A DNA stretch of 64,000 nucleotides from Saccharomycopsis fibuligera x Saccharomycopsis cf. fibuligera (taxonomy: Eukaryota > Ascomycota > Saccharomycetes > Ascoideales > Saccharomycopsidaceae), in the NCBI GenBank assembly GCA_001936135.1, contig CP012817.1, positions 186,001 through 250,000 of the forward strand. Direction: 5' to 3'. The position numbers and the translations under genes were made by a program. The notes beneath the pieces are model-generated. The model was given only the letters and a program-made list of their open reading frames with translations. It did not search any database and was not told the origin of the DNA. How positions within the stretch are numbered: the first letter of the stretch is position 1; each line of letters opens with the position of its first letter. Positions 18,598-30,270 of this stretch are shown in pieces.

Positions 18598-21500
18598 TCA
18601 GTCCAAATTACCAATCCATTCCCAAGTTCTCATAATTTCACCATACATTTCCAAAATTTGAGACCTAACGTTAGTATTCGATTCAACCTTTTTTTCAATT
18701 TCTTTCCAAGCCTTGGACTTATTTTTGTTGTTTTGTAAAAGCATATCACGTAACTGAATACTTCCAACATAACTTTTGGTCAATCCAGTTTCATCTTGAA
18801 TGGCTAATTTTTGTTGATGTTTCAACTTTTCGATAACCACATTGCAAATTTTATTTAATTTTGCTTGTTCAGCATAATAAAATTTTATCTTGTAATAACT
18901 TGTGGTCAACACAGTAATTAAACTAATCACAATACCAATATAAGTCTTGTATTTTCTCAAGAAGAAATTGATGATCTTTTGAACCCGGCATTGAAAGTTG
19001 AGGTTTGCAAGGGATACCGAGCGAAAGCCCTTCTTTTGGATCTGGTCTTTGGAAATTTTGTCATTGGAACCTTCGGCACTTGGTACCGCCTGAAAGAACT
19101 AAATATAGCTTGTTAGTAATTCTATCAAACAAAACATGTCGAATAAACAAACAAACAAAAAAAAAAAAAAAAAAAAAAAAAAGACAGGAAAGGATAAAAG
19201 TTGTGAATCAAAAAACTTGCCTTACCGTTGATATCTCTGAGTTAGTTTCAATTAGCTCTTCAGCTTTAGACCACACTTCATCAAATTCTTCGTTGCTAAG
19301 TTCAGGAGACTTTAGCTGAAGAAGAAATTCATAAATGTCCTCGGAAAGCATACCAGCCTCTTCATTAGTGCCTTTTCCGCATTTCACTTTTGCATTTTCT
19401 TGACGCAAATATTCCAAAGTTAACGCTGCCATTTGTTCCACTCTCATTTGCTTACGCAAATCTGGAATGCATTGTTTACCAGTCAAGTAGTATGTCCAAG
19501 GAGTGATTTCCAAAAAGTCTTCATGGCATCTAAGATCAAAATATGGGAAACAGGTAGCATTTGCTGGACATTCAATGCAGTTTGGTTTTAAATAATTCAA
19601 AAAATCTTCCACTTGCTCAATGTACGGATTATTTTCAGTATTATAAAAAGTTCTGCGGCGAATAGAATAGCCACAGTAGCCCACCAAAACTCGTTGCTCT
19701 TTGAACCAATAGCCATAAACACCTAAAAGTGACAACGAAAGGAATATAGTAAAATATTTAAAGTAACTGAAAAACGAAAAGTTAGACGAAGAACTGTTTA
19801 TTTTGATGGTTTTGTATGCTTTTTCAGATTCTGAGCGTAATTTATCATCAGCGTCTTTGATGTTAGCCTGAAGTTTGCCCAATGAACCATCATCCGAAGA
19901 GGAAGAGACTGAGGAACTTGAATTTTCTTTCTCATCAACGATGTCATCATCATCATTATCTTCTTCTATTGAGCTTTCCTCGGCAAGCTCTTGAATCTCA
20001 TCCTCTTGTTCCAAACTACTGTTCGAATTAATTTCATTTTCGGGTTGTTCTTCATCTTCAAATTCAGATTCTAACTCTTCTAAATCTTCTGGATCTTCTT
20101 CCTTAGCCTCTTTCACCGCATTTTCCTCCTTTACTTCTACTTGTATCTCAGGTTTCACCTCTTCCGCTTCTGATTTTCTATTCTTAAATGATTTACTTGA
20201 AATGTTGCTACTACTACCAAACACAATTTGCTGGGATGATGGGTCAAATACCTTTGGTCGTGTGCCTTGAATTTTGATTCCCAATTGCTGTGCCATTTGA
20301 TCCGGATCAAAGGGTTGAGGTGGTGCAGTTTTCGGCGACTCACGCTTCACAAGAGATTCATGTTTTAATGTAGACACATGTTTCATGGGAGATTCATACT
20401 TAAGAGCTTTTGATGGAGTAGCTTCTTTCTTGTCACTCTTTGGCGACTCCTGAGCAGCGAGTTTTGATTTAAGAGTTTTTGGCGTTGAGTCATGTTTTGT
20501 TAAGAATTCTTTCTTCGGAGTAGATCTACTGCTCTTCAAAGCTTCTTTCAATTTGGTGGGCGAATTAAATTTGCCTACCTTATATTCAGACTTTGGCTTT
20601 TTTTCGGAAAGGGGCAACTTTTTGATAGATTCAGTTACCTTATTGACATGCTTGAGTTCTTTCTTTGGAGTTTGTAATATTTGCGCACTATCTTTCAAAT
20701 TCTTTTTGATGAGTTTCTCAAAATCCAACTCCTCATTTTCGGATTCAGAATTACTTATATCAAAAATATCTTTAACCTTCTTTTTCTTTGGCTCTTCTGT
20801 GCCAGAAATGTCTTTTTCATTTTCATCTCCTACTTCTTCAGCATGTTTTCTCTTTTTGCTCTTTTCTTTTGATTTCTCAGCAGAGGCCTGCTGGAAACTA
20901 TTTTTGTTCGAAAATGATGTCTGTGACTTTTCAGGAGTCATTGCTAATCTTGTAGATTTCTTACCTTTTTGTTTCTGTTCTTTTTCTTGTGTCTTCTCAT
21001 ACTCCTGTGGTTCCTCCCCTTCTTCTTTCACTTCATCCAGACTTTCACTATCACTTTCACTGACACTACTATTTTCTGATGAATCATTACTGCTTAATTC
21101 TTCTATTGATACAGAAGTCTGGTTTCCTGATTTCCTAACTGTTGTCGTCTTTCTCTGCGGTCTAGATTTGGAATTTCTCTTACTGTGTAAACCTTCCACT
21201 TCACTTTCTTCACTTGACAAGTTAGCATCTTTGTCTTGTTTCTTAGCGTTCCGTCCGCTGCCTTTTCTTCTGGTGTTTCTTTTTGGAGAAGTAGGCTCAA
21301 CGCTCGATTGTCTGCTGTTGGATCTGCTGACAGATCTAGTGGATCTTCTAACTTTTGGAGGATTCAAAGAATCAGAATCTTTCAGCAGTGGTATCTTCTT
21401 ACTGCTGCTGTTGCTATTTATCAGAGATGATGTTTCAATTGGATTCGTTCCGGCCTCATTAGTTGCATTGTACTCGGCGAGTAACTTTGATGAATTTTTT

Positions 21501-21764
21501 GAGATTTGGGCCTTAAAAATCTCCACGAGTTGAGCCTTTTTGGCACTAGAAGGAAAAGAGATATTATGAAAAACAAGAATTTTTTTGATTTGAGGAATCT
21601 TTTAACTGCTCGGGTTAAATCCTGTATTGTACGCACGGAGGCGTTTGAATGTTAGTAACAAAGATCAAATCTTGAACTTAACGAAACGTGTCTATAGATC
21701 ACTTGGCGTGACCTTCAAAAAGACAAAACATACCCGGTGTAAGATAGGAGAAATCGCCATCCAT
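18598..21764 (-). CDS. SRC1: Inner nuclear membrane LEM/HEH-family protein (Src1/Heh1), three exons, in-frame stop at codon 17
   Basis: Integral inner-nuclear-membrane protein of the Src1/MAN1 family, linked in yeast to subtelomeric chromatin and pore assembly. Exons (minus): 21764-21734, 21621-19226, 19089-18598, together 973 codons. The N-terminus MDGDFSYLTPGFNPSS aligns with yeast Src1, followed by KIPQIKKILVFHNISFP and SSAKKAQLVEIF, the HEH fold. A basic, Ser/Lys-rich nucleoplasmic region follows, then a first membrane helix near 625-645, a Cys-containing lumenal domain (CIECPANATCFPYFDLRCHEDF) and a second helix near 857-876 in the last exon. Odd feature: codon 17 (21602-21604) is TAA where homologues have Leu or Met, so the full chain could not be made without readthrough, other splicing or a sequence error. 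The last intron has two overlapping donors. No nearby start restores the HEH motif. Confidence 0.8.
19090..19225 (-). other. SRC1 intron 2 with two overlapping 5' splice sites
   Basis: Minus strand: donor GTAAGG (from 19225) overlaps a second donor GCAAGT starting at 19220, five bases downstream. Branch site TTACTAAC, acceptor TTCTTTCAG. The first donor joins ...SEIST to AVPSAEG in frame and gives the two-helix protein. The second adds five bases and shifts the last exon into a frame of about 45 codons that lacks the second helix. S. cerevisiae SRC1 is known to use overlapping donors four bases apart to make long and short forms. Confidence 0.85.
21622..21733 (-). other. SRC1 intron 1 (112 nt)
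   Basis: Minus strand: donor GTATGT, branch site GTTACTAAC, acceptor ACAATACAG 29 nt later. It joins a 31-nt first coding exon to the HEH exon; the junction reads TPG-FNP, matching Src1 homologues. Confidence 0.8.
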
Positions 21765-22260
21765 ACTTTTTTGAATCTAGTCAGTTTTTGATGAACAATG
21801 ATGGCAAGCCAAATGGGACTAGACTAGTGGTGATAATGAATGGAGATCAATTGTGATAACAAAACAAAAACCTCCGTTTAACAGCTAAAGGTTTTTTTTT
21901 CTATTTTTTTATTTTTTTTCTTTTTGTTGGATATCCAGGAAAGCAAAACATAAACAAACAAATAATTTTTTTTTACTTAAAACAAAAACAAAAACAAAAA
22001 CAAAAAACAAATTGCCACTACGTAGGGCTGCGCCACAGGTGGCGAATAAGAAGCCGGACATATGTACGGGTAACATGAATTGGGACTTCTCACAAGAGTA
22101 CTTCAAACATGAGCATATACCAAAATAAAGGGTTATTAAGTTTTGATGTTAACGACAATACTTAATTGCCTAACCAAATTACTGAAGAGTCCTTAGGATT
22201 TAACGATGCTTATCCGTCATGAACTTGTTGACTTAAATACATAAATAATGTTAGCTTTTA

Positions 22261-22296
<36 letters not shown>

Positions 22297-23028
22297 TTAA
22301 TAAAGAGAATTCTACATTATCCAAAATCTATTTGCATAGCATGAGATAGAATTTATATTACAAAAAAGAACAGATTGAACCAGTGAAAAGAACAAGTAAT
22401 ATAAATAGATGGTAAGATTGTAATCAATTCGAGACAAAAATTGGAAAACCAAGGAAGCAATAATGATAACATGAATAAAAACCTTCAAAGCCAAAAAGAA
22501 AAAAAAAAGATAAAGGGCATATAGAAACGAGCGACCCAGAGGATATGGATTAGAAAAAAAAAAAAAAAGTGGAGGAAAAGGTAATGAGAATATGATCAGA
22601 TATTAGAAAACATATAAAATAAACGACAAAAAATAAAATTCAGAAAGAAAACGGGTGGTTAATTGCGCACCATGCTTCAAATAAGGTAAGTTAAGAGAAA
22701 AAAAGAAAAGCAAGAAAAGAAAGGAAAATGTAAGCACCTTAACAAAGAAAAAATAGTAGTCATGATAATAGTACACTGGACGGATGCCACAAGACAAAGA
22801 GCTTCAAGAAATTTATAGCATACTTTATGAGAAAACTTAACACAAACATTTGATTAAAACCTCTTTTTAAAGATTTGAAAACTCTGATATTCGTAAAAAA
22901 AACTTCAATAATAAAAAAGTGAAAACATTGAATTTAAAATTTAGAATCCAAAAATTTAGAATCCAAAAATTTCGAAATTTAAATTTTAAATTTTCAAACC
23001 CAATTTTTTTTCATTTCGAAGAACTAAC
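21765..23028. other. Intergenic: SRC1 promoter and MSB1-like 3' flank
   Basis: AT-rich; holds a 32-base A run (22263-22294), (AAAAAC)n near 21980-22007 and short direct repeats of AAATTTAGAATCCAA with AT palindromes at about 22930-23000 near the 3' end of the next gene. No gene recognised. Confidence 0.55.
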
Positions 23029-25539
23029 TCAAATACCAAAAGTCCCACTATTAAGCGCACTTCTGAGTGCTTTCTTATCAGTTTGCTTGGTGCTTGGTCC
23101 ATGAAGCTTATTGAAACTCGTTGCTGCTGGCATTTGAGCAATCGTCAAATCACTTCTCGTCATTGGTTGAGGTCCACCAGAAGCCGGCCCTTGTGATGGT
23201 AGTGCTGCAGCTGGAGCTGCCCCGCCACCCGGCATCTTTGGTGAAACATTACCTTGTGGTGGCGGTGGGCCGTATCTTGGATATTGTGCCCCTGGTACAC
23301 CTAATTGGGGCGAGCTATTTGGTCTGTAACCATTGGGTGGTGGCGGGCCAGTAGGTCCAGCACGGTACGGTGCGGCTCCTGGTGGAGGTGGTCCTGGCCT
23401 ATATGCTCCTGGTGGAGGTGGCTGTCTATAGGCGCCTGGTGGAGGTGGTGGACCTTGACGAGTTGGTGAGTATCTGGCTGGTTGGCCCGGTGGCGGTGGT
23501 GGTGCATGTTGACCTGGTGCTGGGCCATGCCGTGGCGGTGGTGGTGCTGAATGAGTATACCCTGGATGCTGATAGTAAGATTGATCATAGTAATAATAAT
23601 CTCCTCCATCTTGATTGTCATAGTAATAATAATTTTGAGCTGCTGGTGGTGGTGGTGGTGGTGGTGGGCCTCTTGGTGCTACTGAATATGGTTGTTTTGC
23701 AAGCGCTGCTCCTGGAGGAGGACCTGTTCCTGGAGGAGGGCGCCTTTTTACTACGCCGGGAGGTGGTGGTGGTGGTACTCCAGTAGCTGCTGGAGGCGGC
23801 CCCTGTTGGGGCTGTTGTCCGTAGTAATAGTCATTATAGCCAGCATTATTACTGCCATATCCATTTGCTCCTCCTGCGTAATAATTCTGATCATAAGAAT
23901 GTCTTGAATGCGCAGGACTCTTCCCCGGTGATCGGCTGCCATTACTTCTTGGACTTTTCACAGGAGAATGTGCTTGTAACGTAGTGGTAGGACTATTTTG
24001 CGATGGTAGAGGATTGAATGATGGATCATTAACTTGAAATTCTGTGTACTCGCCATATGAGCTGCTGGAAACCTTTAATGGATCTTGTAGCACTTTGAGA
24101 TGATTATTAGTATTACCACTGCTATATAAAGAATCGGGTATTGTTGATGAAGATTGACTATTGTAAAGGTCGCGTTCACTATCACCATCAGAGATTAAAC
24201 ATTCCTGGATAATGAGCCATTTTACTTGATCTTGTTGAAATTCAAATTCTGCCACCAAAGTTTTGCCGAACAACTGGCGCTTGGCATCTGAGGATTCTGC
24301 GGATATACTAGACATCCAGGCCCAAATGTAGTAATCATCAATGGCGATACGTGACACTGAGGCCTTGTGGACATTAAAACCATCATCATCATTGCCGTCG
24401 CCGTAGCCGTATTCGTCTTCACTGCTATCAATGCTTCTTTTTCGGCTCGCATCTTCATCTTCCTGACTCCAACCATTTTTGAGCAAATAATATTTTTTAT
24501 CAGTGCATAACTTGTCAACAATTTTACGCGATTCTGGAGTGAGTTTTTCAATTATATTTTCGTTAGGATCTTTGAACAAATGCTTTAGTACCACATAATC
24601 TTCAATGGCTTCAAAAAATTCTGGTTTATCAAACAATAACGTTTTTGATGTTCTTGCCAAAAGTTCTATCGGATCAGATGAAAGTTTGCGACTATACACT
24701 GTTATTAATGGCATGGAAGTCAAGTGAGCGGAAGAAATTGTATTTTCTGGAGGGTACGGATTGCTGGCTAGTAATGCTTGCAATGATCTTTGAATCTTCA
24801 CTTTGGTGCTAGTATCTGATGGTAGCATGGACCTAAGGAACGATAAAAGTAAATGGAACGTAGCTTCAGAAGCAGGCAACCATTCTTCTAACCCGTCTAT
24901 GAAGGAATGACGATTTTCGTAAGCATAATAATTGCTGAATCCCAACGATGAACTAGTGGATTCTTTGAGTGATTTAGGCAATGGGCCTGAAAAGGCCCAC
25001 ATGCCTGCCATTTTGGAAATCTTGCGCCCACTCAAATGGTTCTCTTTGGTGTAAGCCGCTACTCGTACCAATAAGTCCAAGAAATCATAAACTATAGAAG
25101 CATGGTCAGCGCTACTGAGACAGTTCGGCATGATTTCCAAAAACGCATTTTTAGGATAGTCCTGTTCTTTCTCCTGTTGTTTAAATTTCTTGTAAGCCTC
25201 CCAGCCAATAACACAAGATTTGGGCAAACGACACCAAAGAAACTTAAGGGCGGACACTAATGTAAAACAATCGGTACGTTTGATTATTTTCTTAACCAAG
25301 TCTGGATGATTGAGGTTCTGAAGCACTTTCTGCAAAAAAAAGGAAAGTTTTTTATCGTCATTTTGCAATCTGAAGGGCAAAAAAATATACGGTACTTTGG
25401 AGCCAGAGCTTTTCAATTCGGAAGTGATCATATGGATCAAGTCCTTGATGTCACTTCTATCAAAGGTCTCGATCATATCGAGCTCAATCTCATTGACAAA
25501 GGTTTTCCCGCTGAATGAAGCTTTTGTGGGTTGATCCAT
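23029..25539 (-). CDS. MSB1: Msb1-like morphogenesis protein with proline-rich C-terminus
   Basis: About 836 residues from the ATG opening MDQPTKAS; an upstream in-frame TTG at 25623 is not a plausible start. The N-terminal half has the Msb1/Mug8-type (RhoGAP-like) domain: ELDMIETFDRSDIKDLIHMITSELKSSG, IFLPFRL, LKFLWCRLPKSCVIGWEAY and the block ISKMAGMWAFSGPLPK. In yeast Msb1 works with Cdc42/Rho1, formins and the bud-site machinery. The C-terminal third (from about residue 570) is Pro/Gly/Tyr-rich with several runs of six or more prolines, plausible SH3 or profilin ligands. Yeast Msb1 is longer (1137). The domain match is good, the gene symbol by orthology is likely but not proven. Confidence 0.78.
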   Translation of the reverse strand: MDQPTKASFSGKTFVNEIELDMIETFDRSDIKDLIHMITSELKSSGSKVPYIFLPFRLQNDDKKLSFFLQKVLQNLNHPDLVKKIIKRTDCFTLVSALKFLWCRLPKSCVIGWEAYKKFKQQEKEQDYPKNAFLEIMPNCLSSADHASIVYDFLDLLVRVAAYTKENHLSGRKISKMAGMWAFSGPLPKSLKESTSSSLGFSNYYAYENRHSFIDGLEEWLPASEATFHLLLSFLRSMLPSDTSTKVKIQRSLQALLASNPYPPENTISSAHLTSMPLITVYSRKLSSDPIELLARTSKTLLFDKPEFFEAIEDYVVLKHLFKDPNENIIEKLTPESRKIVDKLCTDKKYYLLKNGWSQEDEDASRKRSIDSSEDEYGYGDGNDDDGFNVHKASVSRIAIDDYYIWAWMSSISAESSDAKRQLFGKTLVAEFEFQQDQVKWLIIQECLISDGDSERDLYNSQSSSTIPDSLYSSGNTNNHLKVLQDPLKVSSSSYGEYTEFQVNDPSFNPLPSQNSPTTTLQAHSPVKSPRSNGSRSPGKSPAHSRHSYDQNYYAGGANGYGSNNAGYNDYYYGQQPQQGPPPAATGVPPPPPPGVVKRRPPPGTGPPPGAALAKQPYSVAPRGPPPPPPPPAAQNYYYYDNQDGGDYYYYDQSYYQHPGYTHSAPPPPRHGPAPGQHAPPPPPGQPARYSPTRQGPPPPPGAYRQPPPPGAYRPGPPPPGAAPYRAGPTGPPPPNGYRPNSSPQLGVPGAQYPRYGPPPPQGNVSPKMPGGGAAPAAALPSQGPASGGPQPMTRSDLTIAQMPAATSFNKLHGPSTKQTDKKALRSALNSGTFGI

Positions 25540-27323
25540 GACTGATCTAAGGGTGTATCTGTTGGTGTGTGTGGATGGATATGATCTATTAAGCGCCGAT
25601 GTATTAAAAGTATCAAAAATCAAAAATCAAAATAGTGAGGAAAATGCAATTGGAATGATAAGGTGACCAGAATATCAAAGCAGAACATAAAAAAGGCAAA
25701 ACTTGTCTTGGCGATACTAGGATTTGACTGGTTATTGGGCGATGGAAGTCAAAAAGAAAGCACTGAGGTGATTGAAAACTGAAAAAGACGATGTGAACTT
25801 CGAGAGTAAAACGAGAATTAAAGTTTGTGGGAAAAAGGAAAGATAAACTGTAAAGGAAAAATCAAAGACGGTAATCCGCTGAATTTGACCAATTGATTGA
25901 CAATTTCAGAACTCAGAGGGTGTTAACGGCTGTAGGATATCTTGTTAGCTTATAAGATGTTGTAGTGGTTCTTTGTATTTGATGTAAGCAGTATAATGAT
26001 TAGCACTAACTGTGACAGCGCCACTCTACGTACTGCCAGCCGGCTCCTGTTTTTCTTTCTCCTTTCTTTATGTTTGACTCTCTCTCTCTTTCTCTCGCTC
26101 TCTGCTTTCTCTTACTGTAAGATTTTCTCACTTTCTCGTTCCATTTTTTCTTTTTTTCTCGTCTTTGTTTTTTGTTTATTTTCTGCCGCTTTAGGCCATT
26201 TGCAGCGTCTATGCGTGCGTTACTGTGTATTGGAGTACTATGATGCTTGTTAGATGACATTATTGCATATGTATACGCACTATTGCAGTATCCTATTCAC
26301 TACTTAAAGGCCGAAGACTCGGCTGAGTATATGCTACAAAGACACAGGACAATATCGGTAAACGTAATACAGTTTGCCCAAATAGAAACATTATTTATTT
26401 ATAGTTGCTAACTTCGCCAGCTTGTCGTGTGTCGTTGCAAATTAAGGTGGAAAGTCCAGCAGGTGCTGAAAAACTTGCTGTAACCAATACGTGTGGTAGG
26501 CGGATTGGTGATCAACAGCAAAAACAGAAATGTAAATGCTGGCATATCATTAGACGTATGATTCAGCCCGAATGTCCCGCGTGTATCTAGCATATGGAAT
26601 GGAAATAAGGTGGCATTAAGCGATTTTAGCAATTGAAGGAGCCTTTTCGAGGCATAAAAGAGAAAAAACAAATTTCCACGTTAATTCTACTTCTATTTGT
26701 AAGTGAAACTGAGACAAACGGTAGAATAAATTGATGATGATAATATTGAAAGAAAAAAAGCTTGGCTGCATTTGATAAACCACCCATCAAAGCTTTAGAT
26801 ATAAGTACAAACTTTAAAGCATAGCAGTAGTTTCCCAATTTTCACCAATGAACCAAGTTAGGTTATGAGATTGTAAAGATCGGCAGTAGTGAGACTCGTC
26901 AAATGGTACGCACCCCAGTATAAGACAACGTAGTATATATCATGCGTAAACGCAGTTCAAAATTAAGCTAGCTTGGAAAAACTCTTTTTTCTATCGAAGA
27001 CATAAATCAAAATATTTGCTTCTGAGAGCTTGGGTATTGCGTTAATAGCTAAGTTTTGTAATGTGCTAATAACTACTACAGTATAGATGAAAGTTAAACC
27101 TTTACATCAGAGAAACCTGTATACTCATTTGTTCTCAATCATTCAACATTTGTACTCTCACAAATTATGAATGAATATCACTTGTATATCTAAACCGAAA
27201 ACGTTAATAAGAAAACACCCAAACATAGTCCCTAATTTCCTTTGTCATCTAAATAAAAAATTTTAATAAAAAAAAAAAAAAAAAAAAGCCTTTTATTCCA
27301 CCGCGGAAATCTTTTTTTTTCAA
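25540..27323. other. Intergenic: MSB1-like promoter and ECM38 3' flank
   Basis: About 1.8 kb without a convincing gene. It has a CT-rich tract at about 26070-26165 (CTCTCT and TTTCTC repeats), and a 20-base A run at 27268-27287 just beyond the ECM38 stop. Frames at 25996-26253 and 26408-26671 are low complexity or random. Confidence 0.55.
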
Positions 27324-29582
27324 CTAAAACGACCAAGCAGCAGAAAGTTTTCTCCACCAATCCCCCACAGCATGCCATTCTTCACCAATTTTGTCCCTAC
27401 TGACACCATTCATCACAGATTTGGACTCCGTCACCATCACTTTATGTCCTTTTGCAGCCATTTGCTCCTTGAATGCGCTCCCGGTGTAATTCTCCATATA
27501 TAATACTTCTGGCAAAAGTTGATGATGAAGTCTAGGATAGGCTATAGTTTCGAGTAATGGGAACTTGTACATATATTTGCGGATTATGGCTTGGAATACT
27601 GATGTGACAATGCGACTTCCACCAGCAGCACCAATTACTAGGTCTGGAACGCCATAATAATCACCGCCACTTGATTGTTCATATTTTCTAAAGACAATTG
27701 TTGGCACCATTGAGGAAAGTGGTCTTTTGAATGGCTCAACATAATTATACACCGAGGGTACCAAATCAAAAGCATTGGATTTATCTCCTGGTATGGAAAA
27801 ATCATCCATCTGGTCATTCAAGATAATTCCGGTTTCTGTATCATGAAGCAATGAACCAAAAAGTAAGTTCACCGATGTTGTCATTGAAACCAGATTATTG
27901 TATTGATCTACGATACTGAAATGAGCAGTACCATGATCATTCACTGGTTGAAAATCTGGATGATAATCGCGCCATGTATCTAGCGTGTGATCATCAGAAA
28001 TGTTGTGAAATACAGAAATAGCGTACTCAGGGCTCAATAGATACTTAATTCTTGCTTGTTGCGATGCATGGTCATTCTTGATATTGGTTGTGTTATGATC
28101 AACACTTTCGGCTTCAACGTCTTTATCATATATACTTACAATATCGCCTAACTTGGTTCTTGCAGATCCCATCCATTTCATCGCTTCCACAAACCGATGA
28201 GTATGCAATTCAGTCAAATCTCCACCAACTGCAAAATTCTCATCATGTGCACCGTTTTGCTTGAAAAACTCATTCATGATGTTGAGTCCTGAAAGCATTG
28301 CAATACCACAACTGCTGCTGGAATGCGGTACTAATACCTGGTATTTGTTCAAAAAAGTGGCCAGTAATGGTTTACCGATTTTCAATCGATAGTTGGCAAA
28401 GTCCTGGGCAGTAGCAATACCATTATTTTCCTTAATGGTTTTCACTAATGACTGGACAATAGGGCCCTCAGGATCATAAAAGATGGCATCACTACCATTA
28501 TTAGCTATAAGTCTCAACGTTTTGGCATATTCTGGACGTTTGATAACATCACCTTCTTTGATGAATTTAACTTTCTCCAAACATTTCTTCCGCTGAGCTT
28601 TAGCAGCTTCTGGGGATGATGGTAAAGGCTCAGAATATTCACAAGACCAAATATCTTGGTAATTAGCAATAATAAATGGCCAATCTTGATAATTATCAAC
28701 AAAATAATCTGCTTTCAGCTTGATCATTATTGGCAACAACAGAGTGGATTTCCAACCATTTTCAGCAAGTTGAATCACTGGTTCAAGTAACTGAGCCCAA
28801 CTCACCTTACCAGAGCCGTGAATCTTGTGTACATGATAAAGGCCTTTGAGTTCACCGGGAATACCAACGGCAAGACCACCGTAACGCGATGGCTCTTCTC
28901 TAAAAAGTGCTTTACTGTTGTTACTGCTACTATTATCATCATTAACTTTAACAGTGCCATTAAACATGTCTTTATGTGCTGCACGAGGAGCTTGCTCTCT
29001 AGCATCAATACTGACCACATGATTCAGGCTAGTATGAGCATCATGTTTTGAGGACATAATGAAACCACCTCCACCAATGCCACTACTGAAGGAGTTGACG
29101 AGCCCAATGCATAAAGACACTGTTACTGCAGCATCTGCAGCATTTCCGTTGTGTTTTTCAAGAATAGTGCCACCTAGTTTGGAACATTCTTCGACATCTG
29201 AAGCAATAGCACCACATTTGCCCCTCTTCAATAATGACGGATCAGGCTGTAATGATGGGTTTCTGTTTGGTGGACCCATGTTGAGACCCAATGTGTGGAG
29301 TGCTTTGCTATCAAGATCATTATTAACATTCACTGAGGGCTTATAGTCATTGTGATATTGTATTTGTTGACATGTCTTTGAAGTACTACCAACCTGATTA
29401 TGTGTCGAATTTGATATATAAAAATTAGGATCGAGATTTAGATCAAGATGACTTATCGCAACAACAAGAGACACTGTAGCAGCAATCACAAATGCCCAGG
29501 AGGACCAGCAAGTTTTCTGTCTCTGATGCTTGGAGTTTTTTTTTTTATCAATCTCACTAAAGCATGCTTCTATATCCGACAT
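27324..29582 (-). CDS. ECM38: Gamma-glutamyltransferase
   Basis: Cleaves the gamma-glutamyl bond of glutathione; vacuolar in yeast, needed for glutathione turnover. The 752-residue precursor is a type II membrane protein: short cytosolic N-terminus, hydrophobic segment at about 30-48, then the GGT fold with GAIASDVEECSKLGG, NGNAADAAVTVSLCIGLVNS and GIGGGGFIMS near 169-177. The conserved autocleavage site is DHGTAHFSIVD with the nucleophilic Thr at 552, followed by LVSMTTSVN and the glycine-rich AAGGSRI. Yeast Ecm38 is 660 residues; the surplus is in loops. All key motifs are intact. Start is the ATG opening MSDIEACF. Confidence 0.94.
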   Translation of the reverse strand: MSDIEACFSEIDKKKNSKHQRQKTCWSSWAFVIAATVSLVVAISHLDLNLDPNFYISNSTHNQVGSTSKTCQQIQYHNDYKPSVNVNNDLDSKALHTLGLNMGPPNRNPSLQPDPSLLKRGKCGAIASDVEECSKLGGTILEKHNGNAADAAVTVSLCIGLVNSFSSGIGGGGFIMSSKHDAHTSLNHVVSIDAREQAPRAAHKDMFNGTVKVNDDNSSSNNSKALFREEPSRYGGLAVGIPGELKGLYHVHKIHGSGKVSWAQLLEPVIQLAENGWKSTLLLPIMIKLKADYFVDNYQDWPFIIANYQDIWSCEYSEPLPSSPEAAKAQRKKCLEKVKFIKEGDVIKRPEYAKTLRLIANNGSDAIFYDPEGPIVQSLVKTIKENNGIATAQDFANYRLKIGKPLLATFLNKYQVLVPHSSSSCGIAMLSGLNIMNEFFKQNGAHDENFAVGGDLTELHTHRFVEAMKWMGSARTKLGDIVSIYDKDVEAESVDHNTTNIKNDHASQQARIKYLLSPEYAISVFHNISDDHTLDTWRDYHPDFQPVNDHGTAHFSIVDQYNNLVSMTTSVNLLFGSLLHDTETGIILNDQMDDFSIPGDKSNAFDLVPSVYNYVEPFKRPLSSMVPTIVFRKYEQSSGGDYYGVPDLVIGAAGGSRIVTSVFQAIIRKYMYKFPLLETIAYPRLHHQLLPEVLYMENYTGSAFKEQMAAKGHKVMVTESKSVMNGVSRDKIGEEWHAVGDWWRKLSAAWSF

Positions 29583-30270
29583 TTTTTCTTTTTGCTTGTC
29601 TATTTATATATATGTTTGAATTCCAACAACAGGAAGAACGGCAGGACCAACGGTGAAAGATATAATCAAACCCAGACGGAGGTTGCCGCTTATCAGAAAA
29701 TTGCACGTGCAGCGCAGCACCGCAAACTGCGTCATCATACTATGCATATCATTGCGTCGAACTGCAATTAATACACTATCAGCTTCACTGTGGCTTGTGA
29801 CATATATTCCATGTTGACATTGACCTGAGATTCAAAGTTGAGAACAGCAATAAGTACGAGATGTCGTAAGTATGTACAGTATAAAATATAACCATTTTTT
29901 AAATGAGTACAGCTGTTTTATTTTGGATAATCACATTCCTAAATAAACACATTTTCTCGCTATCTGGACCGGCACAGGTCTCAGTCGCAAAATCAAAACG
30001 AATAATATCATAGCTTTATTCGAATGCTTAAAATATTTTATTGATTCTGACTCCTAAATCATCAACAACGCAAATTAACATATGACGTCTTTTTCAGGCT
30101 GCATATGCATCAAGCTTTTTTCCGACTATTTATTTCAACTGAACTAAAGAAAAACATTCAAGTGCTTTATACAAGCATAAGGAGTGGTGAAATACATGTG
30201 TCTACTTTTTCATAATACAAACCAAATCAGGAAAAAAACCTAAGCAAATGTTCTTCCACTCCATTACTCC
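29583..30270. other. Intergenic: ECM38 promoter
   Basis: About 690 bp, AT-rich except for 29640-29770. No gene, tRNA or repeat seen. Confidence 0.5.

Noticed and set aside
20553-21533. A 326-codon open frame on the plus strand
   Set aside because: It is antisense to the Lys/Ser/Glu-rich exon of SRC1 and consists of Ser/Phe/Leu low complexity; a shadow of the real gene.
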